The notes beneath the pieces were generated by a model, which did no database searches, had not been told where the DNA came from, and saw only the letters and a list, made by a program, of their open reading frames with translations. From NCBI GenBank assembly GCA_964023275.1, contig OZ029916.1, positions 30,805,087 through 30,869,086 on the forward strand: DNA of 64,000 bases, read 5' to 3'. Origin of the DNA: Norana najaformis (Eukaryota > Annelida > Clitellata > Crassiclitellata > Hormogastridae). Below, one piece after another: positions 10,001-22,300 of this stretch. Within the stretch, counting starts at the first letter, position 1, and each line of letters opens with the position of its first letter. Made by a program: the position numbers and the translations under genes.

Positions 10001-10941
10001 TCAGACGAAGGGCGAGTGGTTTGATTTCATACGGACCGCCGTACGATGGTTGCTGCGTCCGTCACTCTGACCCCTTCGAGTCACAGCTGCCCTTCGACAG
10101 TAGTAGCGGCTGTGGCGATGATGACTTTTAATTCGCCGATCACACAGGTGCGAGGCCGCATAGATTGTCCCGCGTATCTGGCCCGTCCGCCGCAGGTGTA
10201 GCAGGACGTTGGCAAGGCCAAGCAGAAGGACGGTCCCAAAAAGCGCTCCAACGATGACGAAATGGACAGCCATCGGAGACAGACTGCCGTCGGCTGCAGC
10301 TGCAGACGACCCATTCCATCCTGCTACTCCGTCGACGGAAGAAGTCATATTGGTGGAATTACGTGAGAAAGATGGAATTCCGGTCACAGGCGACGTTACC
10401 GTCGCGCTGTCTGAGAATTTAACCACATGACGTTGACTTACTGTCCGTGGCAAATATGTCCAAGTAGATGACTGGTTACGAGACGCATTAGATAACATTT
10501 CCGTGATAGAATGCGACTGGTAATGAGACGCATTAGATAACCTTTCCGTGATAGAATGCGACTGGTAATGAGACGCATTAGATAACATTTCTGTGATAAA
10601 ATGCGACGTTTCCCTGCTTAATGACATTTCCGCAATAGATGACAACGCTTGCCAACAGGAGATATCTTTGCAACACCATATGGCTTTTCACTGGCAGAAG
10701 ACGACTTTTTGTTTGCAAGATACAACATTTCCGTCACAGGAGATGACATTTCCTCAGCAGTCAATGACATTTTCTTAGCAGTAGCTGACATGTCCTCGGT
10801 CGTACATGACATTTCCCCAAAAACAGATATTTCCTCACAGGAAGACATTTCTCCAGCAGTAGATAACAAAACCTTAGCAGCAGATGACATTTCAACCACA
10901 GCAGATGAGGTTTCTGTCGCATTAAAACGACATTTCTTCAA
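10001..10941 (-). pseudogene. mucin-like single-pass membrane protein, reading frame broken
   Basis: Read on the minus strand, 10941 to about 10690 encodes Ser/Thr-rich repeats built on an 'EMSS/EEMS' motif. After a frame change near 10650-10690 the open frame continues to 10001 with three 15-residue repeats (ITEMLSNASHYQSHS type), several N-x-S/T sites, and one hydrophobic span (about MAVHFVIVGALFGTVLLLGL, 10190-10250). A basic tail follows. This resembles a heavily O-glycosylated ectodomain on a type I membrane anchor. No start ATG or signal peptide is visible in the 5' frame, so upstream exons, a frameshift mutation, or a base-call error in the repeat are all possible. No family was recognised. 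Confidence 0.4.
10471..10605 (-). repeat. 45-bp tandem repeat, three units
   Basis: Units 10471-10515, 10516-10560 and 10561-10605 differ at only a few positions. The period is a multiple of three, so each encodes a 15-residue repeat on the minus strand. Confidence 0.9.
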
Positions 10942-10949
10942 GAAGAGAT

Positions 10950-11565
10950 GGTCTTTTCAGTTTGGAAGATAGCAACGATGTCTCTGAACGGATGTAGCGT
11001 TTCCAGAAACGAAGATAAGAAATTTAGTCAGCAAAATATTCCACAGCAGCAGCTGAACTGAACGCACCAACTCGCTTCAATTCACTTGCGCTCATCTGTC
11101 AATCCTCTGTTAAAAAATTTCCGTATTTCCTCTGTTCTACGAAAGTTCAACATTTTCATGAAACTCTGCTCTAAAACCCAACACCCAGCATTCTCGAACG
11201 GGAAACAAAAAGTAGTTCAACCCTCAAACACAAAGTAGCTCAGACTGGAGGTACTTTTATCCTTGAACAAGTAGCTTTCTTCGAACACAGGCAGTTGAAT
11301 TTTCGTTCCGCAAGTAATATTTGTTTGAAAGAGGAACAATCTATTCCTTAAACTAAACTATAGTTTAACTCTCAAAACAGCAGCAGCTCTGCACTAAAGG
11401 TTTAAAAGTGAGTTTTGGGCAACTCGCCAGTTCCCCCATACTTCGGCCTAACATGCTTCCGGTAGCCTTGCAGCAACTAGACGTACTTTAACTTCATTTG
11501 AATTATTTTAATTCGCACATAAGACCTAGAGGCATGTGCCTGAAGTTCTCCGGGCCAGAGACGTA

Positions 11566-11605
<40 letters not shown>

Positions 11606-14600
11606 AAACCGTCAGCCTAACCGCTGGAAATCAACGTACACGGTTACGAATTCACATTTCGTATGGAAACTGAACTAAAATCCCTTCACGTGCAGAAGCC
11701 AGCACAGAAAGCGAAGTTTGCGGCTACCGCGGATGTCCGTCTCACGCACCGAGTAAATTGCGATCGATGCCATTCCCTTTGAAGATCGACAAAAGCCAAC
11801 TTTCGCACGAAAACGCGTGCGAAATTCAACCGACGTATGCCATCGAGACTACATGCACAACAGAGTGCATATCGTAGTAGGCCTATCTGTGAGCTAGACG
11901 AACCGACACGTGCGTAATTACAGCCAACGACGCGCGTAGACTGAACCGCCTTTCCACGCGCACCTTGGTATGCAGCGCTGCATCCACGGCAGCAAGATGG
12001 AGTAGCTTTCGGACGAAAACATTAGGCCAAGTAAAGGCTGACGTCGGCCGTAGCGAACCATATAAAATATTAGATGAAATGATGTTAGTTGTAACACTAG
12101 CGTAATGTAGGTCTACTTTAATCAGACAAAAGCATTAGGTGAAGTAGGCCTAACCGTTATGACAAGAATTAGTGTAACCAATACTTTAATATGACAAAGC
12201 ATTAAATGAAGTAATTTCGGGCCCTGAGATGTGTTCGAGTAATGTACATCTAACACCGCCACTGTTCGAGCACTCGGCGTCAGATAAGGGTTAAAATAAG
12301 AGGAAATAACAGACTTTATAAAAATGTGAATTGTTTGAAGCCGGCGTCAAGGGTAACGGGTAACTCACGACTGAAAACTGAAGACGCGCTTGGCGGAGAA
12401 GGGTTTTAATTTCTCACGCATGCTTAACTTCTGTCGTCGATATTAATTTTTCCTCGTCTGGTGTAATTTATTCGATGAGCGACATAGGGCGAGGAGAGAT
12501 CTGCGAGCGAGTGAGCGAGAGACAGACAGACAGAGAGAGCCAGAGAGACTGAGAGCGCACGCGAGAGAGAGACAAACAAAAGCACAGATGACGACGAAAA
12601 CACCAAGGAAACCGACGCAGGCAGACTGAGCGACTGGCATAGGCAAGTGCAACTGATACAGCTGGAGCAATGCCAAAGGTGTTTGGTCGAAATACACGCA
12701 GAGATGATTTAGGTCTCGACGTGGAATGTCTAAGAAGGCCGAAGTTGAAGGGTGAAGAGAAACGTTCCGACAGGCAGGAAAACGGAATCAGGCCCACACG
12801 GCTCATCATCTGCAAGAAGGCAGCAGCCGTGGAAATGGGAGGTCGGAAAGAAACAGCACACGCAGGACGGAGGGATGGAAGGTAACGGGTCCACGCAGAG
12901 CTCCAAGCTGCCGTGAAGAATATCATGTGCTATAAGTAGCATTTGGAGCTAAAAGTGGACCGAATTCACTCGGTATACGAGATCGGTGCCGGGTTTGTTT
13001 GTGTACGTACGTATGTGAATCGGCCTCCGCAGCCCGCGCAAACTGAACAACATAACTGTAACGCTGTCAGAACCGTTGGACATCGCGTGAATTATTGTCG
13101 CCCCGTCCAGGCTATCAGCACGCAGTAGCAGCCAACCAGCCAGTTCAGCTACCCAGCCAGCCACTCGGTCAGTCAGCCAGTAAGTCACTCAGTCAGCCAG
13201 TGTGTAGCCTCCCTTGAATGTCTACGAGTCAGTCACCAAGCCGCTAATTCATTAAGGCATTCATCCTGACATTGTCTTACCTCCCGTTCACAAGCTGTTA
13301 ACAAAGTTGTGTAGTTTATGTAAGTTTCTCGTGTTTGAGGGTCCACTGGTTTAGCAAAACCGTTCTTACAGCATTACAATACAGCTGTTCATAAAAACGA
13401 CTTAACGAATTTTTGACAGGCAGAGCTTTTATCATGAAGCTGCCAACCTGTTCTGAAAATATATGTAACATCATTAAATATTTATACAGCACTAGATTAT
13501 GATAGGCTTGAATTGATGTTTCATTCATAATACGAGCTCCCAACTTATATTTCTCAAAAACTGAAGATGGTACAAAACTTTCCTGTGTCTGACCTCTGAT
13601 GCTTTATCATTTTATCTTCTACCTTATTATCATCACGATCAACATCATGGTCATCATCATCATCATGATGACCATGATCATTATCATCAACATAATATTT
13701 AAAACCAGAGGTACTATGCACCAAAAGCAATGCAACATTAAACCGGAGTTAAGAAAAAGTACCTAAGATGACTAATTACTATGTTTTGACTGTTATATTA
13801 TTGTTCATATAAGGAATTCATCTCAAAAGCAATGAAAAGAGACGAGTCTTTGTTTTTCAAATGAGACAAGAGTATAAGGCTCCCATAAGGCTGGAATCCC
13901 AAGAGAAGGACAGTGGTGTGTTCTTCATCAGGTTGATCTCGTAGGGTTATGCGCGAATGCAATGCACACCTCAGCAACAGAGACTGGTGATAGACCAAGA
14001 AGTGCTCTATACACAAACGAATGACAACTTTCAACACGTCCCATGCTGGAATGGATAACCAATTTAATTTAGTAACTCTGACAGATCTTAGGAGCTGGCA
14101 GAAATATCATGCACAGCACAGCTGTAAAGAGCCATCAAAGCCATCAGTAAGAGAACAGAGGATTCAGTTTGAACAGTTAGTAATAGTATTAGTGGAAAAT
14201 ACATAGCGTAACGCAAGTATTAACAAAAAATATTATCTACAAATAAGTTATGTCATAATATTATTATGTCCATTGTCGTAGAAGCTTGCATACCGCAGCT
14301 TCTACACCACTGAGCAGAGCAGAAAATTCTGCACCTACACGCATTATCAAAATACGATGCAAAATCGAATTGTAACTGTATGCACATTAATTACTATTAG
14401 TAAAGCTTATTACACAGCAAGTGCACAAGGTCACAGTGCTGTGTCAGTGTGAAGCACAGTATTAGATGAAAACAGTTAGGTGGGGCCTAATCATTATGAA
14501 ACTAAATACATTATTTATCAATTACAATATATATAAACATGGTAGCTAATAATGCAATTAGTAAATAAAAGCTTATATTTTGCATTGATGATATAATGCT

Positions 14601-16262
14601 TGCATTATAAAAACTGATTAAATAACAGCAAATATGTGTTGCTCTGAATTGCCAAAATTTATGAAGCACCTGCAGATTTTTTTGAGAGGTTCTTAACAGA
14701 CTCTGTATAAATGTCTTAACATGTTTACAACATGGGTGTGCTAATCTGCACTTAATGTAAGTGTGATACGTGATAGGGGATTAAGTGTGAACTTCTACAG
14801 TAATGGTTCGGGTAGACCAGTCAGAAAGGTAAGACTCCTACTTGATACCACCAGACCAAATCATCTATTTTCACTTTCTCTAAATCAAAGCATCCTGGCT
14901 TATCTGATCTTATCACATTCATCTTGGATAGGTTCAGATAACAAGAACTTGACATCAAACAGAAAAAAATACAGATAGTCAGCTTCTCCGACACTCAGCC
15001 CGAGTCTGATTAACCTCTGGAACTTGGTGCACCATAAATCCAACCAAGCACCTGGCTTTCTGCAGTTGCAGGTCAAAGGCTTTAGGTCCTTACTCCAGTT
15101 CTTGATTGGATGATGCATGTATTACAACTGTACAACAGCTAGAAATGCTTATAAAAACTTCCGAGTGCATAACACGCAAATAAGTTCTGTTTTGCCGTCT
15201 TTCTATGGCTAATTCTACAGCTTTGGTGCCCATCTACAAATGAATTATAACAAAATTAATATAATAAACCTAGAATACCTATTATTGTGATACTAAAGGA
15301 AACCAGAATTACAATGTTACATGCATTGTAAGTCCTATAAATTATGCAAATTCACAAGCAAACTAAAACTTCAGCCTTCATTTACCAAATTATGGTAACA
15401 CTTATAAAGATATTTAAACCGCATAAAATTCAGTAAAGTTTTATGCAGTTTATGTCATTTTACACCCACCAGAAACACATATGTACGTATGCATTCATAT
15501 GTGTGTATGTAAGAATGTACATATTTCTCATGTATGTGTACATAGATACACACATAAGCATATATATATAAATTAGGTATGTATGCATGCATGTACATAT
15601 ATACGTATGTATGTAAGTATAAGCGGTGGTGTGTGTGTGCAAGTATGTGTTGGTTTGTATCGGTATTTACTGGTATGTATGTATGTATATTATGTATCAA
15701 AACACTGATATTAAAACCTCTAAACAAAGCGAATCTAACTTATCTAAACAGGTGTGACTTAATGTAAACAAGAAGATCAGATAATGTAGGCATACACCTG
15801 TAGCTTATCTCCCAGTTCAACTTTCAGACTGCTTTATGGCTGATCTTTCAGACTGTTTAAGTTGCATCATTTTACAGCAGCAATTCCAAGCAAACAGAGC
15901 CATGAACTAAATGTCTCCGCAGTGTAATCCCGTTACCATGCAAGTTTAATTTCTTACCACAAGAAGGTAACAAACCCCAAAACACTTAGCCACCCAAGCT
16001 AAATGATCTTGTTAACCTCTACACAGGGACATAGTTTCATATTCACCAGGCACTGATTATACATACCAAGACAGTATGCACTAGTACTCTCAGCTCCCGA
16101 TTTCTAATTCTGTTACCACGGAGTTGCCCATCTGTTAAATAGCCAAGTGATGCATTCCTTAAAAAGTTCTTTACTGATGCGGTATAAATGCACGCACGCG
16201 CACACACAAACACACACCTCTAAATGCAAAGGCTGATGATTAGAAAGAGGTAAGTGGATGTT
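10950..16262. other. non-coding interval with microsatellites
   Basis: No gene could be supported. It holds (ATT)n at 11568-11602, (GAGA/GACA)n at about 12505-12575, CAGC/CAGT-rich repeats at about 13130-13200, (CAT)n near 13640-13690, and ATGT-rich DNA at about 15480-15700. A CpG-containing stretch at 11640-12950 with the open frame 12670-12885, which ends near a possible donor, might be a promoter or first exon, but nothing confirms this. Confidence 0.5.
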
Positions 16263-16372
16263 TTACCTCTTTGGCGAATGTGGTAACTTGGGTGACTTTT
16301 CTACATCGAGTGGAATGCAGTCAGCCATCTCAGGATTTGTTACAAATGTACCCCTAACCGTGTAGTCCCTCC
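16263..16372 (-). CDS. OPTN: optineurin-like gene, proposed terminal exon 12
   Basis: An open stretch RDYTVRGTFVTNPEMADCIP continuing to 'KSPKLPHSPKR' and a TAA. The acceptor GTAACAGTCAG gives exactly the two bases that the previous phase-1 exon needs. No homology supports it; an alternative acceptor at 16301 would also keep the frame. Confidence 0.45.
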
Positions 16373-19300
16373 CTGACTGTTACCACAAATACAATGCTTA
16401 GCATATTTAGCGTTCAAGGCGGAATAGTTAATATTTGACAAACTCCTCACATTCAAAAAGTCTACACAAGCCCAAATTTAAAAAAAGTTAGAGTTTATGT
16501 TTCACTGATCTAATGGTACGATGCATTGGTCATCTCCTGCTGTATTCAACAACAACAACAAGCAAAAGTGCTGCAACTTCACCACGCTCAGCACAACTTA
16601 CATTTAAGAGAATCATAGCTGTCTTGAATATGCAAATGTTGTATGACTGTTGACTGCCGTTTTCATGAATGCTTATCATCCAGAAGATCCTACATACTCT
16701 AAACAACTACTCCTCAGAGCTAGTGTTCATAGATATGAGTAATAAATTAACTACTGCTCTACCTTACTTAGATGTTTAACGTGGCAACATGACATGGTTA
16801 TTAACTCTGTAGCTCTTATAACAAAACTTCTTGCATTCAAAATCATTATTTTGAATGAAAACATTACACAAAAATTAATCGAAAGATTAAAGACGAAAGA
16901 TTCCTATCCTTTAGGATATTGGCAAAGTGACCTGTTATTTTGTAGCACATTCTAAGAAAAATGGTCTAACCTCAGCAGATGAAGGATTCTGGAGGCGACC
17001 CACACGCGATGCTATAACATCATAACAAATACCAAACATAAAACACTTTTCAGATGTCAAAGCAATTTGAAGTGTGAAGCTTCATTCATAACTAAGCGAA
17101 GTGATGCCCCGCTCAGGCCTCGCCACTGGTTCTGTCCAAAGGATTACGTTATGGAATGCGGTTCTGCATAGTAAGTGACCATCGACTAAACGCTTTTTGC
17201 CTTACAGAACAGCACTAGAGAAGTTTCTGGATTCAAGGCTGTGGCCATGAAAAAGCTCCATCCACTCTGGTTCCTAAAAAGCTGTTACTTATGTCGAATG
17301 GTGGCTTGTTGTCATTAAAGGAGATTGTTGCTTAATGTAATTTAAGAGGGAATTTGGCTCATGGCATTTAAATAAGAAGTATTTATCAAAGCATTTATTT
17401 AGCACCTTGCAAGGACCTCACAATACTTCCTTGCTATCATTTACAAGGTATGGTGGTTTATTGTCATTTAAGTGGGATGGTGGCTTATTGTCACTTAAAT
17501 AGGTTGTTGCTAATGCACAGGTCTTTGTCTGGTGTTCAAATCCAAGTTATTAATATCTGCTACTGTGCAAGGAAAGACTCTTCTGATTGGATTGGTCCTG
17601 TTCTGCATTGAACCAAAAGACCTTTTAAGCCCAGGATGACACTCCAAGCCTGTCATAAATACAGATACAATACCAATACCAATTTTCATTAGCCATTTAC
17701 ACCTAGTAGGAACGGGAATGTAATATATGGGCAGTTATTCATCTTGATTTATACTAAGTTATGTCACAGTCAAATCGAACACAGTTTCCTTACCTGCTGC
17801 GCCACACATTTCGCATGACTGTCGAATGCCAGGATTTTCAAAGGTACATGTTTTGCAGACCCACATGCCTTCTACAAATTAACACCAGTTACACAGACTA
17901 TGGTATAAAGCAGAAGAGCTGACTTGAAAGAACAGAGTAGCTACTGGGCACAGCATTTGGCTTTAAACTGGATTGTGTAGATTCATGGTTCCCTTAATAC
18001 AGTTACTGTGTAGGGATTTTGTTGTTGAACAACATTTATTTATTAGGTAATTAAATATTTTAAATATAATGCATGTTCTGAAAAAGTTACTGATTGTTGC
18101 TAATTGTATCTTCTTTAATACTGTCAGTAGTTTTGAAATATACATTTGCCTTCAATTGTCTCTGCTCTGATTAGAAAAAGATCGAATCAAATCTAATCTA
18201 AGTTCAGAACTTCAATGGCACCATTATAATAACGCATCAGGCATAAAACAGTTGCACTGAAAAACAGATTAAAATTCCAGACAATTTGAAGGGTCAATCC
18301 ACTGAGACAGAAAGGCAGTCTGGGCAGGAAACCTGTTGTTGGGCATGATCTAAATCCGCTTCTGCTTCGTTCAACTGCAACTTCTGGCCTACACACTACA
18401 GTGGTTCACGTTTGTATGGTAAAAAATAGTGTCAGTTTTTAAAAACTGGGATACCAAATAAGTTCAATATAAATAAATAAGCCCAGTATCATAAATCAGG
18501 TGCAATTTGATGTAAATTGGAGAATAATTAGAGGTTGGAGAGACTCTTAGAAGTTTCACCTTGTATGTCGATTTGCCTTCCTTTGACCATCAACTTGGTG
18601 GACGGGAAGTTGTGTAGGTATGGCTCCCATAAATGTTGAATTTCTATTGACTTAAATAAATTTTTTGGACCACCCTAGTACCGTATGTACACTGTTAATT
18701 TAACTACTAGAAAATCAGTCTAAATATTGCCTCCATAAATCTTTCCACCAAATTCAATACTTTAGTCCTGGAAATTGGAAAAGGAATCACTGAGAAAGCA
18801 TTACCATACAAATTTGGATGATAGCCAGGATATGTTGCTTGAGAAACTGGTTTGATCTGACCCTTTAGAACCTTCAACTCATCCAAAGCCTAAGAACAAG
18901 AATACAAAACCACTCACTTAAAAATCAGATTCAAAAATGGGTGATACTTGCAGTCATTCATTCATTCGTCCATTCATTCCAATGCATTTAGATTAGTTAG
19001 ATCCATGTACTAATCATGTTGAATATTGTTTAACTTCAAATTACTTGCAAGCACTGTATCCACAGCAATGTGCAGCCATTTCTGTTATGCTACATAAGTT
19101 TGTCTTTAAGATTATGAACAGTAATTCACCTGCGAAAACTTTTTCTTCAGATGGGAATTTTCTGAACGAGCACTGGCCAACTCAGCAGTCACGCTCTTCG
19201 TCTAAGAAAAAGATGCATAGCAATCTATGCAGTGTGCATAATTGGTTCCAGCATCACTATTTTTTATTAGCCAGTTTACTGAACACCAATTAACATTACA

Positions 19301-22300
19301 CAAAACAAGTAACTGCCAGATCACTAAATTAGCCATCAAAAGGACAAACCAGAGCGAACAAACAGTTCGGCTCTTAGGTCCAGTTTAACAGACAGTGACA
19401 AACGTTTACATGTAAAATTTTGCTTTCAATGAAGATGCAAATGCTGGTTCACAAACCACAGTGCTAATACATCCAAAGTGACAACACGACAGAGCCATTG
19501 TGAGATTTAGTGGTTTTTCATCAGTAAATGACCTGACTCAATGATGGGTCTTAACAAGTTTGGTTATCAATTCTTTATATTGGACAGGTACATTGCTGTA
19601 GGGTAATTTTTCCACATCACGACGTAACCCATTCATTTGTGTCCCCTGCTCTGACATAATAATGATTGGAATTATTGTGTTAATTGGTACTTACACTGAA
19701 ACACAAAGTCACCATCCAGCTGTGTAGAGAATTCAATGACTTGTGTATAGTGACCTAAATCATTTTATGGACTACTGTGCAGTGGTGCTGTTTTTCTTTA
19801 GTTCAACTGTTTTTGTTCTACGCTTTTAGTTGTTTACAGCTGTTGTGGTAAAAATAAATGCGTTCCTAATTGAAAAATGATCAAACCTGTTGCTGGGCAT
19901 GATCTATATCTGCTTTCATTTCGTTCAACTGCAACTTCAGGGCTTCGATGTGTGACTGAGCCAGCTCTCGATCTGTTCGCTCATGGTCGAAATCTTCCTT
20001 GTATATTGTCACCTTGAATATTAAATAACACAGAAAACCAAATAGATAAAATCATTTCTAAGCTGCTCCTAAGCAGGAAATCTGAATAATAAACAATAGA
20101 AGAAAAAGTAACTATCACCAGTGTTGTCAAACACTTTCTCAAACTTAGCAAATGAAAGAAGCGATCTCCACACATGGCAACTTTTCTCAGGAAAGGTTTT
20201 CTCAGGAGACTCATTTGAATCTGACAAGTTTCACCATGAATCAATTATGCCAAACCAATATAATGTAGATCCTGATTTTCAACTGGACATCTTTCTTTAT
20301 CAACTATGTAATGTGTTATATATACAGCACCTTTTAGACAACCAAAAAATTCTTCACGGTATGATTTACATTTGCTATGACATTAAGCCATTTAATGTAA
20401 TGAAAGCCATTCCATATGCATTACCTTATCTCGGGAATGGGTGCAAAACACCTTAGGAAATTAAATAAAAGTCTAATGAAATGTACGACAGTCTCTCAGG
20501 GCAACGAAACTGCATTGTGTCTGGCTAAAGTGTTGACCTTACTTGTGGTCAGTTGATGTTTCAGCAGACTGCAATGGTCTTAGCCATGCACTCCAGTACA
20601 AATGTACCATAGAAAGAAAACTTACTATGATGCTGTGCTAAATTGAAGAAGCATTCTAAAATCACTGAAGCAACTGACCTGTTGCTGAAGTATGGCCAAA
20701 TCTGTCAGGAGGCTCTGGTTTTCAGGGCTTGCTGGTGTTACAGAAGAAGGTTCTGTACGCTTAACAGAGGAACTGAATGGCGAAGACCTCAATGCTTCTG
20801 CCTAATCAACAAAACAAAGCGCATGACCTAACAGAGAAGGACCCAATCAATCAGCAGCAGACATTACAATCAAATGTATGTATGTATGTAATGAATCAAA
20901 ACACTTAATATAGTGCCTTTAAGTACCTCATGATACCACTGCAATACCAGAACTACCAGAAAAGCAATCAGTAAGCCCATCAGTTCAATAAAAAATTTGA
21001 AAATAAGATTTCTTAATACGTTTACACTTTGATGACCATGCCATGGGAAAGCACACTTTATTGCTAGGGCTGGCAACATATGATGAACTTATCATTTGTT
21101 TAGAACTATCAACATCTGTTAGGTTCCTGAGAAGTATTTAGTGAGGTTTTAACAGAAATACCCAGATACACAAAGAAAATGAAGAAAGAAAGGAGGAAAT
21201 CAGAAGTGAATGCTGACCAGAGTCAAAGATGGCTGTCTTTCCAGTTGTCGGAGTTTATTCTTCAGCTGGGCAATCGTGTCCTCGAGTGTCAAACACTGTT
21301 CCTCGGCCTTCAGTCTCAGTCGCCTTTCAGCCATCTGCAGATACAAGGCCTCCTCTTTTTCGGTCTGCCAATTCAACATATAATCTATCAACTGCTAACC
21401 AATCATTTTCAAGAAAAGCAACCAGTCAGTTGCAAGAGACACAAATCTTATACAACCTGTAGGATATATACATGAAATACAGTATATATTAAACTGAATT
21501 AATCATTTATATTACAATGAAACTTAAACTCAGATGCACAACACTTTCCAAAATAAAAGATCCAGATGAACTAATTAAGAGTGGCATCACTGGTAGGAAG
21601 TTCCAGTCCACAGCCAGCCAGAAACATCTTCTTACCTCCAGTTCTTCTTGGTGTTTCTTAGATGCCAGGAGCATCTCGTCAAACTCTTGCTGACGTTTGA
21701 GATCATTTCTCTTCAGGTCCAGCAGCTGCTGATGATGGTTCTGGAGCTCCAAAAGCAGGTTCTGCTTCACTCTCTCACTGTGCTCACAACCCTCCGACAA
21801 ATTCTGATTCATTATTGCCAGCTGCAACAAAACAACCATTATTCCCTCTGAATAAGCATCTGTGTAACAATGCATCATAAAGAAGAAAATGTACACAGCA
21901 CATTTCAATAGCAAAGCAACTTCAAGAGTACTTTATGCAGTTATGAAACCAAAGCATATGCCAGCCAACATGTGATTCAATAAAAAGAATGTCTACACAA
22001 CACCCGTGAAATGAGTGAGACTCTGCAAACTAAACCATGAGTGACTAGTATCTGAACACTATGGTGTATGTTACTTTTTTCACAACTCCAAAAAATGACT
22101 TAGTAACTGTGACAAGCAGCTTATCTGTTGAGGCAGCAGTTGAACTTTTCAGGTTTCAGTGAAGGGCTATAAATTACCAGGTAGTGACTGAGGAGGAGAA
22201 CTTAGAACAAAACATTTTTCTCTGGTTGGGTTAGGAGGGGGTTCATCTGACAAGAAACCATAAACCACCGACACCGGCCTCCAAATGCTAGATAACAAGA

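Noticed and set aside
12670-12885. 71-residue + strand frame ending at GGAAG|GTAACG
   Set aside because: It could be a first exon because it is CpG-containing and has an ATG and a donor, but no partner exon or homology was found.
15455-15767. Tyr/His/Thr-rich frames on both strands
   Set aside because: Products of the ATGT/TACA microsatellite.
21179-21914. Plus-strand frames of 67-98 residues across optineurin-like exons 6 and 7
   Set aside because: Antisense shadows of coiled-coil exons; the minus strand has matching splice sites and phases.
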